The notes below the pieces were generated by a model that did not search any database, had not been told where the DNA came from, and saw only the letters and a program-made list of their open reading frames with translations. The translations under genes were made by a program, and so were the position numbers. Below are positions 34,254 to 44,147 of a DNA stretch of 64,000 bases, one piece after another; position 1 is the first letter of the stretch, and each line of letters opens with the position of its first letter. The DNA comes from an uncultured Gemmiger sp. (GTDB taxonomy: Bacteria; Bacillota; Clostridia; Oscillospirales; Ruminococcaceae). Location of the stretch: assembly GCA_944382835.1 (NCBI GenBank), contig CALWNP010000001.1:44324-108323 (forward strand). The letters are read 5' to 3'.

Positions 34254-35987
34254 TCACCTTCTATTCAGAAAATTTTTGACACATTTCACTCCGTCTTTTC
34301 CGAGAATGCTTTTAGCAAGCTGTTTGGCACCTTTTTCATGAAGAATGTTGCTCATCATTTCCAAAGCTTTTCTCTCCCCTTCTGTCTCGGTAAACACTTC
34401 TATCAGCATGGGTTTATCCTGCGCCTCGGGCGAAAGAAGCTGGTCCTCCAGCTGTATAAATTCTTCTTTTGTGGAGGCCGAAGCATAATGGAACCCCAAA
34501 TCTGTCACATAGTGTCTGACCAAATCTGCGGATTGGTTTCCAAAATGCCCCGCTGCCGCCATATACAAATCTGCATCTTCTCCAAATGCCGCGGACGGAT
34601 GCCGATAATTTCTGAATTCCACCCCGCGCCCATTGTTCACGAGTATGATTCTGATATTTTTGGGCAGGTGACGATTGCCCAACGAGTTCAAATCATAGAA
34701 AAAGGCCAGATCACCGAGCACAACATAATGGATTGTAGCAGGGTCTGCAATCGCAGCGCCAATGGTGGTGGATAAAAGCCCGTCAATGCCGAACCCGCCT
34801 GTGTTTGACCAACATGTAATCCCGTTAGGGATGGCAAAGAAGTTCCAGTTGCGAAGGGAATTCAAAATTCCCAGCATCAAGAAAGAGTTTTCCGGAATGC
34901 GGTCGGATACCTGTCCGGCAATCCAAGCATTGGAAAACGGAAGCGCATTGGCATCAAATACCAATTTCTCACATTCTGTTTTCCATTCATCCAGATAAGC
35001 CGTCTTCTCGGGTCGGTCACAAGCACGGTCCGAATACGTCTTAAAGAAGAAGTACTCCGACATTTCAAAAACCGAATCCAATGTTTTAAAAGTATCTCTG
35101 ACCTCACCGTCGGGATTGACACGCCAGACTTTCTTTGCATTGAGGGCAATGTACGAACCGCTGACATCGCCAATGTGTATTGCCAGATCCATGTCGAACA
35201 TCTTGGATTTGGTCTGCACCTGTGCACTTAAAAGCGAAGGACAGACACGATATTTCCCGTAATAGTTGCTGGTATTGTCGCACAGGACAACCCCGTTGTA
35301 TCTGGCGCAAAACGCATCCACCGCAGCTGTCAGCTTATCGCTGAACGGTCTGTGGATACCCACAAACACCGCAACAGATGCTGCGGTGATGGACGGAAGT
35401 TCATCTTCATATCCATAGCGGGAAATCTTGCGGGCCTGTACAAGGGTATCGGTGAACTCTGTTAAATTACTGCCAATCAGATTGATCAGCACAGGTCCCC
35501 CGTTTTTGTGTCTCAGTTCCAGCAGGGCCCGATTCAGCTTCACATTTGCATCCCATTCATCCTTCGATGTATGAATGGTGTCAATCTGCACATGAGCTTT
35601 TACAATATCTTTCAAAGGAGAGCTTCTGTCAATAATCTGCGGGATCAGGTGCCCTATTTCACCGGGATGGGACATCGAGGTAATTGCCAGGATGGGAATG
35701 TTGTTATAATAGGCCTCGGTCATCGCGGAAATATAGTTTCTGGATGCCGTCGCTCCCGTACAGGACAAGGCCACCGGCTCCCCGCTCTGCACCGACAAAC
35801 CGCAGGCCATATATGCCGCCGACCGCTCGTCCACACAGGAATATACCTCAAAAAAAGGATCATACTGTACACTGGCAATAAAGGGCATGTTTTTCATGCC
35901 GGGGCTTACAATCACCTTGCGGATATTGTGCTGTTTCATAAGAGAAATTAACAACTGTACATTCTTTTCTGCAGAATATCGTCCCAT
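34254..35987 (-). CDS. Thiamine-diphosphate-dependent enzyme (MenD-like fold)
   Basis: A 577-residue ThDP enzyme. The N-terminal PYR domain has the activating Glu54 in VDERSAAYMACG and the conserved TGATASRNYISAMTEA. The C-terminal PP domain has the diphosphate-binding motif GDLAFFYDLNSLGN. Length and PYR sequence resemble MenD, but no other menaquinone gene is near, and placement in a capsule operon beside an SDR suggests a role in a sugar or acyl precursor. ATG at 35987 follows AAGGAGG. The reaction is unknown. Confidence 0.82.
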   Translation of the reverse strand: MGRYSAEKNVQLLISLMKQHNIRKVIVSPGMKNMPFIASVQYDPFFEVYSCVDERSAAYMACGLSVQSGEPVALSCTGATASRNYISAMTEAYYNNIPILAITSMSHPGEIGHLIPQIIDRSSPLKDIVKAHVQIDTIHTSKDEWDANVKLNRALLELRHKNGGPVLINLIGSNLTEFTDTLVQARKISRYGYEDELPSITAASVAVFVGIHRPFSDKLTAAVDAFCARYNGVVLCDNTSNYYGKYRVCPSLLSAQVQTKSKMFDMDLAIHIGDVSGSYIALNAKKVWRVNPDGEVRDTFKTLDSVFEMSEYFFFKTYSDRACDRPEKTAYLDEWKTECEKLVFDANALPFSNAWIAGQVSDRIPENSFLMLGILNSLRNWNFFAIPNGITCWSNTGGFGIDGLLSTTIGAAIADPATIHYVVLGDLAFFYDLNSLGNRHLPKNIRIILVNNGRGVEFRNYRHPSAAFGEDADLYMAAAGHFGNQSADLVRHYVTDLGFHYASASTKEEFIQLEDQLLSPEAQDKPMLIEVFTETEGERKALEMMSNILHEKGAKQLAKSILGKDGVKCVKNFLNRR

Positions 35988-36051
35988 TACCCTTGCCTCC
36001 TTCAGGTTTATGATCGGATGCGGACACATCGCCGTCTTGTTTGCAGCCGGA

Positions 36052-37458
36052 TCAGCCGGCTTTGAATCGGAGCAAAAATTTGTTGATGATCACCTTCAGC
36101 AATTTTCTGTTCATCAAGACTGCCAGCACAACCCCAACTACAAAATTGATTCCATTAAAGAACAGTGTGTTGATGTGAGACAAAACACTCATGACCACCA
36201 GAACGGCACCGCATCCAAAAATCAGGGAAAAATCATATGACATTTTCTGAAATTTTCTGATATCGAACATGCGAAATATCACCAGAAGAAAATAACTGAT
36301 AAAGGTTGAAAAAGATGCCGCATACAGTCCTATGGACCGAATCAACGCAAAATTTACGAGGAAATTGCAGATTGCCGCCAAAGATGTTGTCACACCGACA
36401 GACTTCGTCCGCTTGTGCGCGGCATAAATGCCGCCCAGAAACGACGCCAAAGTGGAGAAAAACATTGCGGCAAAAAGCCAGGGCATCTGGTAATAAGCAG
36501 CTTCATAATCGGCATTGATCAATATGGCAAACAGCAAAGGAGTTATGCCGATCAAAAGGCTTGTGGCCCCCACAAGGATCCGGAACAAGGCATCAAACAT
36601 GGCGCTGTAATAGGCCCCTGTATCTTTGGAATTGACCGTCAAAGATGCGTTTTCCTGCCATGCTGCCGAAAAGCTGGACTGAACGATGGTAAGAAGATTG
36701 GGGATCTTGTTGGCCACCGCGTAAATCGCATTCACCTCAACACCCAGTATGGCAGTGACAATAATTCTGTCGGAAAGATTCATCACCCAAGACGACAGTG
36801 AATTGGGAATCAGCGGCCATGAATAGGACAGCATCCTTTTTAACAACGGTCGGGAAAAGACCAGGTGCACATCTTTCCATACCCCACTGGCCGCAAGCAA
36901 AAACAAGGTTGCCACCGCTGATCCGATGATCATGGACAGCAGAAGGCCGTTTAATCCATCGTTTTTCAAACGGACCAGCAAAATAATAAAACACATATTG
37001 AGTACAGCATATAAAATGGAGCTTGCCGCGTAGGCAACGTTTCGGGACAATCCCCGAACCATCTGCTGTGTGGTGATGTAGATAATATCCAGAATAAAGT
37101 AGATGCAGATCAGAAATTTGGTGAGTGGCTCAATGCCCTGCAATACAAAAAACATGACCAGGGTACTGAGCGTCGCGGTTCCCAAGATGAAAATATAGGT
37201 GGTAGAGATCACATCCACACGCTGGTCATGATCATTTCGGCATTCAATCAAAAAGCGGAATACCCCCATATCCAGTTTCAAGACAATGATGGGGATAATC
37301 AGCGAGACCAAGGTATTGATCAAATCATAGGTTCCGTATTCTGCCTTGGTCAAATAGGTGGTCAGAATGGGCAGGGTAACCAATGTTGTCAGCTTCGGCA
37401 GCAACTGTCCAAAGGATATAATGATGGTATTTTTGGCTAATTCTTTTTCCCTCTTCAT
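36052..37458 (-). CDS. Polysaccharide flippase (Wzx-type)
   Basis: A 468-residue MOP-superfamily transporter with about 12 to 14 helices. It begins KNTIIISFGQLLPKLTTLVT, typical of polysaccharide/lipid II flippases, and has the Wzx-like TYLTKAEYGTYDL segment near 38-50. It moves the undecaprenyl-linked repeat unit across the membrane. The start overlaps the pyruvyltransferase gene as ATGA. Confidence 0.88.
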   Translation of the reverse strand: MKREKELAKNTIIISFGQLLPKLTTLVTLPILTTYLTKAEYGTYDLINTLVSLIIPIIVLKLDMGVFRFLIECRNDHDQRVDVISTTYIFILGTATLSTLVMFFVLQGIEPLTKFLICIYFILDIIYITTQQMVRGLSRNVAYAASSILYAVLNMCFIILLVRLKNDGLNGLLLSMIIGSAVATLFLLAASGVWKDVHLVFSRPLLKRMLSYSWPLIPNSLSSWVMNLSDRIIVTAILGVEVNAIYAVANKIPNLLTIVQSSFSAAWQENASLTVNSKDTGAYYSAMFDALFRILVGATSLLIGITPLLFAILINADYEAAYYQMPWLFAAMFFSTLASFLGGIYAAHKRTKSVGVTTSLAAICNFLVNFALIRSIGLYAASFSTFISYFLLVIFRMFDIRKFQKMSYDFSLIFGCGAVLVVMSVLSHINTLFFNGINFVVGVVLAVLMNRKLLKVIINKFLLRFKAG

Positions 37459-38696
37459 AAACTGCCTGCCTCGCATTGTTTGATGGCCTGATCTACTGCA
37501 TCAAAGCAGCTGCACTTTTGAAGCTGCGAAACCGTCTGCAGAATCTGGTTTTTCTTTTCCTCTCCATAGGTACAGTACAGACGGATGGCCTCGCACATTT
37601 TCCCGGTGTCCAGCGTCTTTCTCACATCAAATACGAAGGCTTCGTCTCCGAACAATCGGAATAGCTCCAGGTATTTGTCTGCCCATCCAATTGCAATACA
37701 AGGGACCCCCGCTTTAAACGCATGAACCAAGGAATGGTATCTGGCACCAATGATAAAATCCAGCTTTTGGACCAGCGCATCATAGGAAAAGCAATCAAAG
37801 TCGTCGGGCAAAAGCTGCACATGGGCCTCTTGGGCAAACATGGCTTTGATTTCTCTGCAGAACGACAGATCTTCACGGGAATGCCGAATCAGAACCACAT
37901 TTTTCTGTTGATCCAGCACCGTCTCTATGATTTTTTTGTAAAAATCCAGCAGTTCACTTTTGTTGTGACCGGACAGGGTCCGTATATTGGGGATCACGCC
38001 AACCGTGTTGTCGGGAATCTCCGGAATCTGTGCCGGCTTCACAGCTTCCGCATTCCGATAGATCACACTTTTTTCAGGTGTGGGATGACACAAAACCAGA
38101 TCCGGGCTCAGAGAGACGTTTTTGCAGTGATACCGCTCCTGCAGTAAATCTGCTCCCACCTTTTCTCTGGCGAAGATGGCCTTGGGATAGATTAGATTTT
38201 CCCGGATCAGCCGATCCATTTTTTCCTGATCCCGGCCATAGGAAAAGGGTCCAAAAGACTGCGGCATAAGTACCACTGGAATATTTCTCTGCTTTGCTTC
38301 AGAAATAATACGCAGATAATCGCTAGATTTTTTTTCTCCCCAAGAAGAAGAAAGCGCAAAGCCGCTGATATCAATGACGCAACTGATCTCTGGATAAATC
38401 GCCGCCAGAGTAGATTTTTTCTTGTATCCTGTGGGTCTTCCCAATAGTGTTTTCACCGCATCCTTTGCCAGGATCACCCCGGCGCCGAGCACGGGGTGGT
38501 TTACCATGCGATGCGCATCTTCATCCTCAAACACAATCTGAAAGGAATACGGCTGGTCTTCTGCATAATCAAAAGCAGAAAGCATGTAAATCTCACAATC
38601 AGGATATCTTTTGCGCAGTTGATCCACTGTAACAAACAGCATGGATTGTGCCCCTTTATTGATAAAATTGGAGCCGGTAATTAAGAATTTATACAT
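37455..38696 (-). CDS. Polysaccharide pyruvyltransferase family protein
   Basis: A 413-residue GT-B-like protein of the CsaB/WcaK family, which adds ketal pyruvate to sugars. It starts YKFLITGSNFINKGAQSML, has VIDISGFALSS and VVLMPQSFGPF, and a C-terminal half with VIRHSRED and FIIGARYHSLVHAFKAGVPC, all family hallmarks. Start ATG 38696 follows AGGTGAAAGG. The polymer made here is thus probably pyruvylated and acidic. Confidence 0.88.
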   Translation of the reverse strand: MYKFLITGSNFINKGAQSMLFVTVDQLRKRYPDCEIYMLSAFDYAEDQPYSFQIVFEDEDAHRMVNHPVLGAGVILAKDAVKTLLGRPTGYKKKSTLAAIYPEISCVIDISGFALSSSWGEKKSSDYLRIISEAKQRNIPVVLMPQSFGPFSYGRDQEKMDRLIRENLIYPKAIFAREKVGADLLQERYHCKNVSLSPDLVLCHPTPEKSVIYRNAEAVKPAQIPEIPDNTVGVIPNIRTLSGHNKSELLDFYKKIIETVLDQQKNVVLIRHSREDLSFCREIKAMFAQEAHVQLLPDDFDCFSYDALVQKLDFIIGARYHSLVHAFKAGVPCIAIGWADKYLELFRLFGDEAFVFDVRKTLDTGKMCEAIRLYCTYGEEKKNQILQTVSQLQKCSCFDAVDQAIKQCEAGSL

Positions 38697-38831
38697 ACCT
38701 TTCACCTGACATTTATGTTTCTTCTGGAGAATTCATCCTTTAAAGAGCTTTGTGATCTTCGTAGGTTTTCGGACGGTTCAAAACTTTATAATCGCAGCTT
38801 TTCTCACTTCACTGGTAACATCAACATACAC

Positions 38832-39743
38832 TTATTTCCGATTTTTCAGACAATAATATTGTCTCCACAGCCATGGACAGCCAAATGCAACTTTCTCTTT
38901 TATGGTCAAGGGACGGACCGCCTGAAGTTCTTTTGCGGCAAGCTGAATCTCCCCTCTTGTTCCGCCTGACAAGGCACTGTGGTAGAGCACACTATAATGA
39001 AAGTCGAAGAAGCTTCTTTTTTCCTGTTCTGTCAGCTGAGAAATCAGATCGGAAAACTTTTGGAACAATGCAATTTTATTTTCTCGGTACTTTTTGTAAG
39101 GCGGAATATTGCGCTCCAAAATATTTTTGCGAACCAGAATCTCATCCAATGCCTGCAGGTTATGTTCTTTCAGAATCCGCAGCATAAATTCAACGTCCTG
39201 ATAACGGATGAAACTTTCATCAAAACCGTTGACCGATTCAATCGCTTCCTTTTTGAGGAAGAGGTTGCTGCCTGTGCCCAGCATTCCTTCATTTAACAGC
39301 AAAGAACGCCATGCCTTTCCCTGTGCCGCAGGATGTACTTCTCCCCTTTTTTTGCCCTGAACATACAAATCCACCCCGGTATAAACCGCATCACACTGTG
39401 GATTTTCAGCAAACACATCCATACATCTGCGGACTCTGTCGGGATAATAGATGTCGTCATCATCCAGGAATGCGACAAAGCTGCCGGATGCAGCGCGAAT
39501 TCCTGTATTCCGTGCAGCCGCACCGTTCTTGTTATGAGCATGCTTGAGATATTTGACCCGCTGCTCCTCGGCAAACCGCTGCATGAGTGTTTCGGTACGT
39601 TTTCTTCCTATGGACCCCGGTTCATTATCATCAACGACAATGACTTCCACTTCGGGATATGTCTGCCCCAGCACGGATTCAATCGCCCTTTGTAACCCTT
39701 CATCTGCATTGTAACTTGGGATAACAACTGTAACCAAATCCAT
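38832..39743 (-). CDS. Family 2 glycosyltransferase
   Basis: A 303-residue GT-A enzyme: VTVVIPSYNADEGLQRAIES at the start, VIVVDDNEPGS, GAAARNTGIRAASGSFVAFL and the metal-binding DDDD in LDDDDIYYPDR. ATG at 39743 behind GGAAAGGAAACG. Its start lies inside the end of the neighbouring GT4 gene. A non-coding stretch of about 130 AT-rich bases (38697-38831) separates it from the next gene. Confidence 0.88.
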   Translation of the reverse strand: MDLVTVVIPSYNADEGLQRAIESVLGQTYPEVEVIVVDDNEPGSIGRKRTETLMQRFAEEQRVKYLKHAHNKNGAAARNTGIRAASGSFVAFLDDDDIYYPDRVRRCMDVFAENPQCDAVYTGVDLYVQGKKRGEVHPAAQGKAWRSLLLNEGMLGTGSNLFLKKEAIESVNGFDESFIRYQDVEFMLRILKEHNLQALDEILVRKNILERNIPPYKKYRENKIALFQKFSDLISQLTEQEKRSFFDFHYSVLYHSALSGGTRGEIQLAAKELQAVRPLTIKEKVAFGCPWLWRQYYCLKNRK

Positions 39744-39762
39744 TTTCGTTTCCTTTCCTGAC

Positions 39763-40971
39763 TCAGGACTTGTAGACATCATAATATTGTCTTGCAACCG
39801 CCTCATTGGAAAACTTCACACATGCTGTTTTTCGTGCCGCTGCGCCAAAATCAGGGTTTGACACACACAGTTCAATGCCGGCAGCAAGGTCGCTGCTGTC
39901 AAAGGGGTTGGCAAGATATCCGTTGGTGTTTGATTGAATCATATCAACCATCCCCCCGATGCGGAACGCCACCACCGGAACGCCGCAGGACAGGCTTTCC
40001 ACTACAGAGTTTGCCAGATTTTCCTGCACAGAGGGTGCCACAAAAACGTCTGCCACGTTATACACCTCTGCCAAAACAGAATCATCCGAGATTGTCCCCA
40101 TTACTTTCACCGGAATGGCAAGATCCTCCCCCTTGAAATCACTGCTGTTGCCAAAAATCACAGCAATGTATTTTTGGGGATCCAACAGGCTCAGCGCATT
40201 TCGCAGATACGGGTATCCTTTTCTTTGATCCGAGTTCGAGGACAGAGCACCGAACAGCACCACTTTTTTCTCCTGGGGGATCCCATATTTCCTCCGCAGT
40301 TCCGCCTGATCCATCGGCTGAAACAGCGCTAAATCAATGGGATTCGGGATTGTGGCAAATTTGCAGTGCGATGAAATTTTGCTTTCGGAAGCACATTGGG
40401 TAATCCAGTGGCTACATCCCACCATTGTAATGGTGCACTGGTCATAAATGCACTTTTTCCTTTTGGCCTGTTGCGCCACAAACTCTTTGGAAACACCTGT
40501 GCAAAGTTTACAATCTGTACAACCGTCTGTATAACCACCACAATTTTGGTCATAGTAACAGCCAGCTGTGAAAGGCCACATATCATGCAGGGTCCACACA
40601 ACCTTTTTCTGTTTGCTGATTTTACAGATTTCCTCCATGGAAAGGTAGCAATGATTGACCCAGTGCAGATGGATGACATCTGCCTCCCGGACCTGTTGAT
40701 TCTTCATCAGAGTTACCCCCAGGCGGGACGCATAAAACACATTGTCCCTCTGGTTGCGACAAAGGATTTTCCGGTAAAGCTTTCTGCAAACCTTAAATCC
40801 AAATTTACACAGCCGGGATTTCCAAAATTCCTGGACATTGTCATCCTGTGTCATTTTGTCCAGGACAATCACCGAGGAGTCCACCCCATATTCACACAAA
40901 GCATGGCTGATCCGCCGCGCAGCCCGTCCAGCACCCGCAACGTCTTCCGTCGTTAAATGCACTACCTTCAT
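39763..40971 (-). CDS. Family 4 glycosyltransferase
   Basis: A 402-residue GT-B enzyme. It begins MKVVHLTTEDVAGAGRAARR, with the GxGRAAR loop, has HLHWVNHCYLS and WTLHDMWPFTAGC in the N-domain, and the GT4 E-x7-E motif in FVAPSVQENLANSVVESLSC. A CxxC-rich stretch (CGGYTDGCTDCKLC) suggests a metal or structural Cys cluster seen in a subgroup of capsular GT4 enzymes. Sugar specificity is unknown. Confidence 0.88.
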   Translation of the reverse strand: MKVVHLTTEDVAGAGRAARRISHALCEYGVDSSVIVLDKMTQDDNVQEFWKSRLCKFGFKVCRKLYRKILCRNQRDNVFYASRLGVTLMKNQQVREADVIHLHWVNHCYLSMEEICKISKQKKVVWTLHDMWPFTAGCYYDQNCGGYTDGCTDCKLCTGVSKEFVAQQAKRKKCIYDQCTITMVGCSHWITQCASESKISSHCKFATIPNPIDLALFQPMDQAELRRKYGIPQEKKVVLFGALSSNSDQRKGYPYLRNALSLLDPQKYIAVIFGNSSDFKGEDLAIPVKVMGTISDDSVLAEVYNVADVFVAPSVQENLANSVVESLSCGVPVVAFRIGGMVDMIQSNTNGYLANPFDSSDLAAGIELCVSNPDFGAAARKTACVKFSNEAVARQYYDVYKS

Positions 40972-40987
40972 TTGCCCTTTACCCCAT

Positions 40988-42181
40988 TTACCTTTTTGTT
41001 GTTTTTTTGCAATATCCGTATAAGCACGGGATTAAAAAGAACGGCATAAGGATCATATTCTGGGTACACAAAATGACCAGCATCAGACATACATGCAGGA
41101 TTTTGACCACTTTTTTGCATTTCAAAGACCATATCCAGTTGAGCAATCCGATCACAATGAGCGAAGTGAAAAAGATCCCATATTTTCCCAGCAAATCCAC
41201 AAAAGAGTTGGCACTGGTACCGATAACCGCTTCCAGATATCTGGTACATCCCACCCCAAAGAAGGGATTGTTGATCCAGCTGTTCAGACCGCTCCAGATA
41301 CCATCCGACCGCTCTTTGAACGACACATAACTGTCCGAACCGGCCATAAATTTGCCAAACAGAAAGTCCCAGTTGGAAATTACCAGCCACACTGCTGCGA
41401 TCATAATAATGGCAAACCAGAAAATCGTGCGCTTACGCGCCCCTTGGGCCATCAGGAACGCCAAGAAACAGATCCCCAACCCCAAGATTGCGGTGGTGGA
41501 AAAGGTAGACAGAACCCCTACAAGCAGGATCAGCAAGCCCAGCATTTCGTTCCGCGTTATTGCTTTTCTCTTCAATTGAACTATCTTCAAAAAGAGTGTG
41601 GTACATACAATTGCTCCCCACACGCCGGGTTCCCGGAAGCACGCGGAATTTCTGATCAATCGCAGCCATTCATTCCACCCCCACAGGAAGTAGATGTTGA
41701 AAAAGCTGCGCCAGCTACTGCCTGCAGGCGATTCGATGATCGGCAGGGTTCCGCAAAACGATTTGTTAATATTGCAGTAAAGGGTCAGGATCACCGAATA
41801 GATACAGATAATCATCACCAAACGGTAAAGGATTTCCTGGAACCTCTCATATCCTATGACATTGACATACAGAACAGCGGCAGCCAACTGGATGATAACG
41901 CCCAGATAGTGCCCGGTGTCCGGGTCCTTATTGATGACCATTGTCGCCATAAGGGATATCAAGCATATCAAAAAGAAAACACCGTGCGCCTGTTTGATCC
42001 GGTAGGACTTGCGCCTGCTCTTACCGCAAAAATACAGCAATGCCGTCATCGCCAGATACAGCACGATTGTCAATCCATAATACACCGAATTCAGCGGGGT
42101 TCCGCTGACAACAAGCAAAGCAACGGATGTTGCATATTGTAATACGGTTTCTATATCACTGAGTTTGATCCTAGTCTTCAT
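40988..42181 (-). CDS. O-antigen/capsule polymerase (Wzy-type)
   Basis: A 397-residue polytopic protein with about ten to eleven helices and a larger extracytoplasmic loop (about 150-180) bearing WGWNEWLRLIRNSACFREPG, where the R...FREPG pattern is typical of Wzy/O-antigen ligase-like polymerases. A later loop has KERSDGIWSGLNSWINNPFFG, another Wzy-like signature. It joins repeat units outside the membrane. The start at 42181 is tentative; the ribosome site is weak. Confidence 0.82.
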   Translation of the reverse strand: MKTRIKLSDIETVLQYATSVALLVVSGTPLNSVYYGLTIVLYLAMTALLYFCGKSRRKSYRIKQAHGVFFLICLISLMATMVINKDPDTGHYLGVIIQLAAAVLYVNVIGYERFQEILYRLVMIICIYSVILTLYCNINKSFCGTLPIIESPAGSSWRSFFNIYFLWGWNEWLRLIRNSACFREPGVWGAIVCTTLFLKIVQLKRKAITRNEMLGLLILLVGVLSTFSTTAILGLGICFLAFLMAQGARKRTIFWFAIIMIAAVWLVISNWDFLFGKFMAGSDSYVSFKERSDGIWSGLNSWINNPFFGVGCTRYLEAVIGTSANSFVDLLGKYGIFFTSLIVIGLLNWIWSLKCKKVVKILHVCLMLVILCTQNMILMPFFLIPCLYGYCKKTTKR

Positions 42182-42211
42182 ACTGCTTTCCCACAAAGTC
42201 AAGATGTCCGG

Positions 42212-42928
42212 TTACCGTTTCCGAAAACACCGTTTTATGATAAGCCACCATCTGGTCAAGGGGCCGCCATAATGACAAGAAATGGCCATGGATTCTTTTT
42301 CAAACATTTCATATTCAGAGCTGATTCCATCTGTTTCAAAATTGCAAACCGTCACCGGAAGATGCTCCACACTTACGCCCCTTTTTAAAACGCGGATCAG
42401 CCATTCTCTGTCTGCACAGACATGGTAGATGGTATGGAACGGTTCTGCCAGCAAAAGAGACCGTTTGGCAAACAGGGATTGGTGAGAAATCATATACTCC
42501 CTGTAGATGGCCCATTTCAATGAGGCTTTTCCCTTTTGATCAATTTCTTTTCCATCCGACCGGCAAACATTCCCATAGTACAGATCCTTTTCATCGCCCA
42601 TGGCTTTTGCAAAGCTGGATAAAACATGGCGATCAAAGAAGGTATCCCCCATGTTTAAGAAAAACAGATATTTTCCCGATGCCGCCTGAACCCCTTTATT
42701 CATCGCATCATAGATTCCACTGTCTTTTTCGGATATCACCACAACCCGTTCCATATCGGCGGTGGCCGCTTTAACCCGTTCCAGCGTCTGGTCTGTGCTG
42801 GCACCGTCAACCACCAGGTATTCATAATCCGAAAAATCCTGTTCCTTTAAACTGCGGATGGTTTTGATCACCTTATCCTGACAGTTATAGCAAACAGAAA
42901 TGATCGAAAACAACGGTACATGATTCAT
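42212..42928 (-). CDS. Family 2 glycosyltransferase
   Basis: A 238-residue GT-A enzyme: FSIISVCYNCQDKVIKTIRS, YLVVDGASTDQTLE, ISEKDSGIYDAMNKGV and the DxD-equivalent LNMGDTFFD. This is the WcaA-like subgroup that adds one sugar during repeat-unit synthesis. ATG at 42928 follows GAGGTGGG. The C-terminus is basic and may contact the membrane. Confidence 0.88.
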   Translation of the reverse strand: MNHVPLFSIISVCYNCQDKVIKTIRSLKEQDFSDYEYLVVDGASTDQTLERVKAATADMERVVVISEKDSGIYDAMNKGVQAASGKYLFFLNMGDTFFDRHVLSSFAKAMGDEKDLYYGNVCRSDGKEIDQKGKASLKWAIYREYMISHQSLFAKRSLLLAEPFHTIYHVCADREWLIRVLKRGVSVEHLPVTVCNFETDGISSEYEMFEKESMAISCHYGGPLTRWWLIIKRCFRKR

Positions 42929-42947
42929 CTTGATTTTCCCACCTCTG

Positions 42948-44147
42948 TCAGCTTCCATCGCCTAAAATCTGCTTGTAAAGTTGTAGATAAGCCTCATACT
43001 TGACATTTTTGTCATATTGACGGCTGCATTCTCGCAGCGACTCCGCCGTTGGCATCTTATCCATCAGTTCCAGGACCCTGTGCTTCACTCCCAGAACATC
43101 ATGAGGCTCCACCACAAAACCGTTTCCGGGGGAAATGACTTCCGGAAGTGCCGTTGCCCGGTAGACAATGGATGGGGTGCCACAGGCCATTGCCTCAACT
43201 GTCGGCAGCCCAAACGTCTCCTCAACGCTGGCATTGACATACACATCCGCAGTGGAATACAGCCCCGCCAGCTCTTGAACAGAAGAGGTTCTGGGCAGAC
43301 CGATAATATTCCCCGGCAGCTGCCTGCGTTGTCTGTCGTCCAGCCCAACCAGGACAATCTGCAGAGGAGGGGCTATTATCTTGGACAATTCAATGAAATC
43401 CTGCAGCCCTTTTCTTTCATCCCACGTGCTTGCCACCCCAAGAATGATCACGGCTTGCTCCAGATCATACCGTTTGCGAAATTCCGAAGGTGTGGGTTTG
43501 AACACATCGAGATCAATCCCGTTTTGAATCACAACCGAAGGGATCTCTTTCAGAAAGGATTGTTTCAGCTCATTTCCCAGCCAGTAGGAAACGGGAACCA
43601 GCACCATATTTTTCAGCGAGCAAAACAGTGCCCTCTTGCGATGATAATTTTGCCGGGAATGATCCACCATACTGGCAGGATAGGAGCCCAGGTACTGACA
43701 ATCTCGGCACTCATTCTGCCATTTTTGGCAGCCGTTCCTGCTGTAATAACAGCAATGTCCCGTGTAGCTCCAGCAATCATGAAGGGTCCAGACCACGGGG
43801 ATCATGCTTTTCTGCAGATAACGGAACAGTACTTCATAATTCAGATAATACCCATGTAAATTGTGAAGATGGATCAAGTCAGGCCGGAACGCCTGGATAT
43901 CGTGGAGCAGGGCGTGGGTGGCATGGGTTGAAAAGCCCCCTGTTCGGTCGGTAATCCTGGACAAGCCCGCATGAAGATACAAATCCACTGTCGATCCGAT
44001 CCGATAGCTGGAGATATCCTCTGCCACCTTCCCTCTGGCATATGCCAATCTGGCCTGATGTCCTGTGCGGTTCAGCAGTCTTGCAATATCCACCGCGATG
44101 GTTCCCGTGCTCAAATTGCCAAAGCTGTTGATAGAATATACTCTCAT
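42948..44147 (-). CDS. Family 4 glycosyltransferase
   Basis: A 399-residue GT-B enzyme with HLHNLHGYYLNYEVL and WTLHDCWSYTGHCCYYS in the N-domain, a Cys-rich stretch (CQKWQNECRDCQYLG) as in the neighbouring GT4, and the donor-site motif ASVEETFGLPTVEAMACGTP. Together with the gene at 39763 it looks like a diverged paralogue. ATG overlaps the acetyltransferase stop as ATGA. Confidence 0.9.
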   Translation of the reverse strand: MRVYSINSFGNLSTGTIAVDIARLLNRTGHQARLAYARGKVAEDISSYRIGSTVDLYLHAGLSRITDRTGGFSTHATHALLHDIQAFRPDLIHLHNLHGYYLNYEVLFRYLQKSMIPVVWTLHDCWSYTGHCCYYSRNGCQKWQNECRDCQYLGSYPASMVDHSRQNYHRKRALFCSLKNMVLVPVSYWLGNELKQSFLKEIPSVVIQNGIDLDVFKPTPSEFRKRYDLEQAVIILGVASTWDERKGLQDFIELSKIIAPPLQIVLVGLDDRQRRQLPGNIIGLPRTSSVQELAGLYSTADVYVNASVEETFGLPTVEAMACGTPSIVYRATALPEVISPGNGFVVEPHDVLGVKHRVLELMDKMPTAESLRECSRQYDKNVKYEAYLQLYKQILGDGS

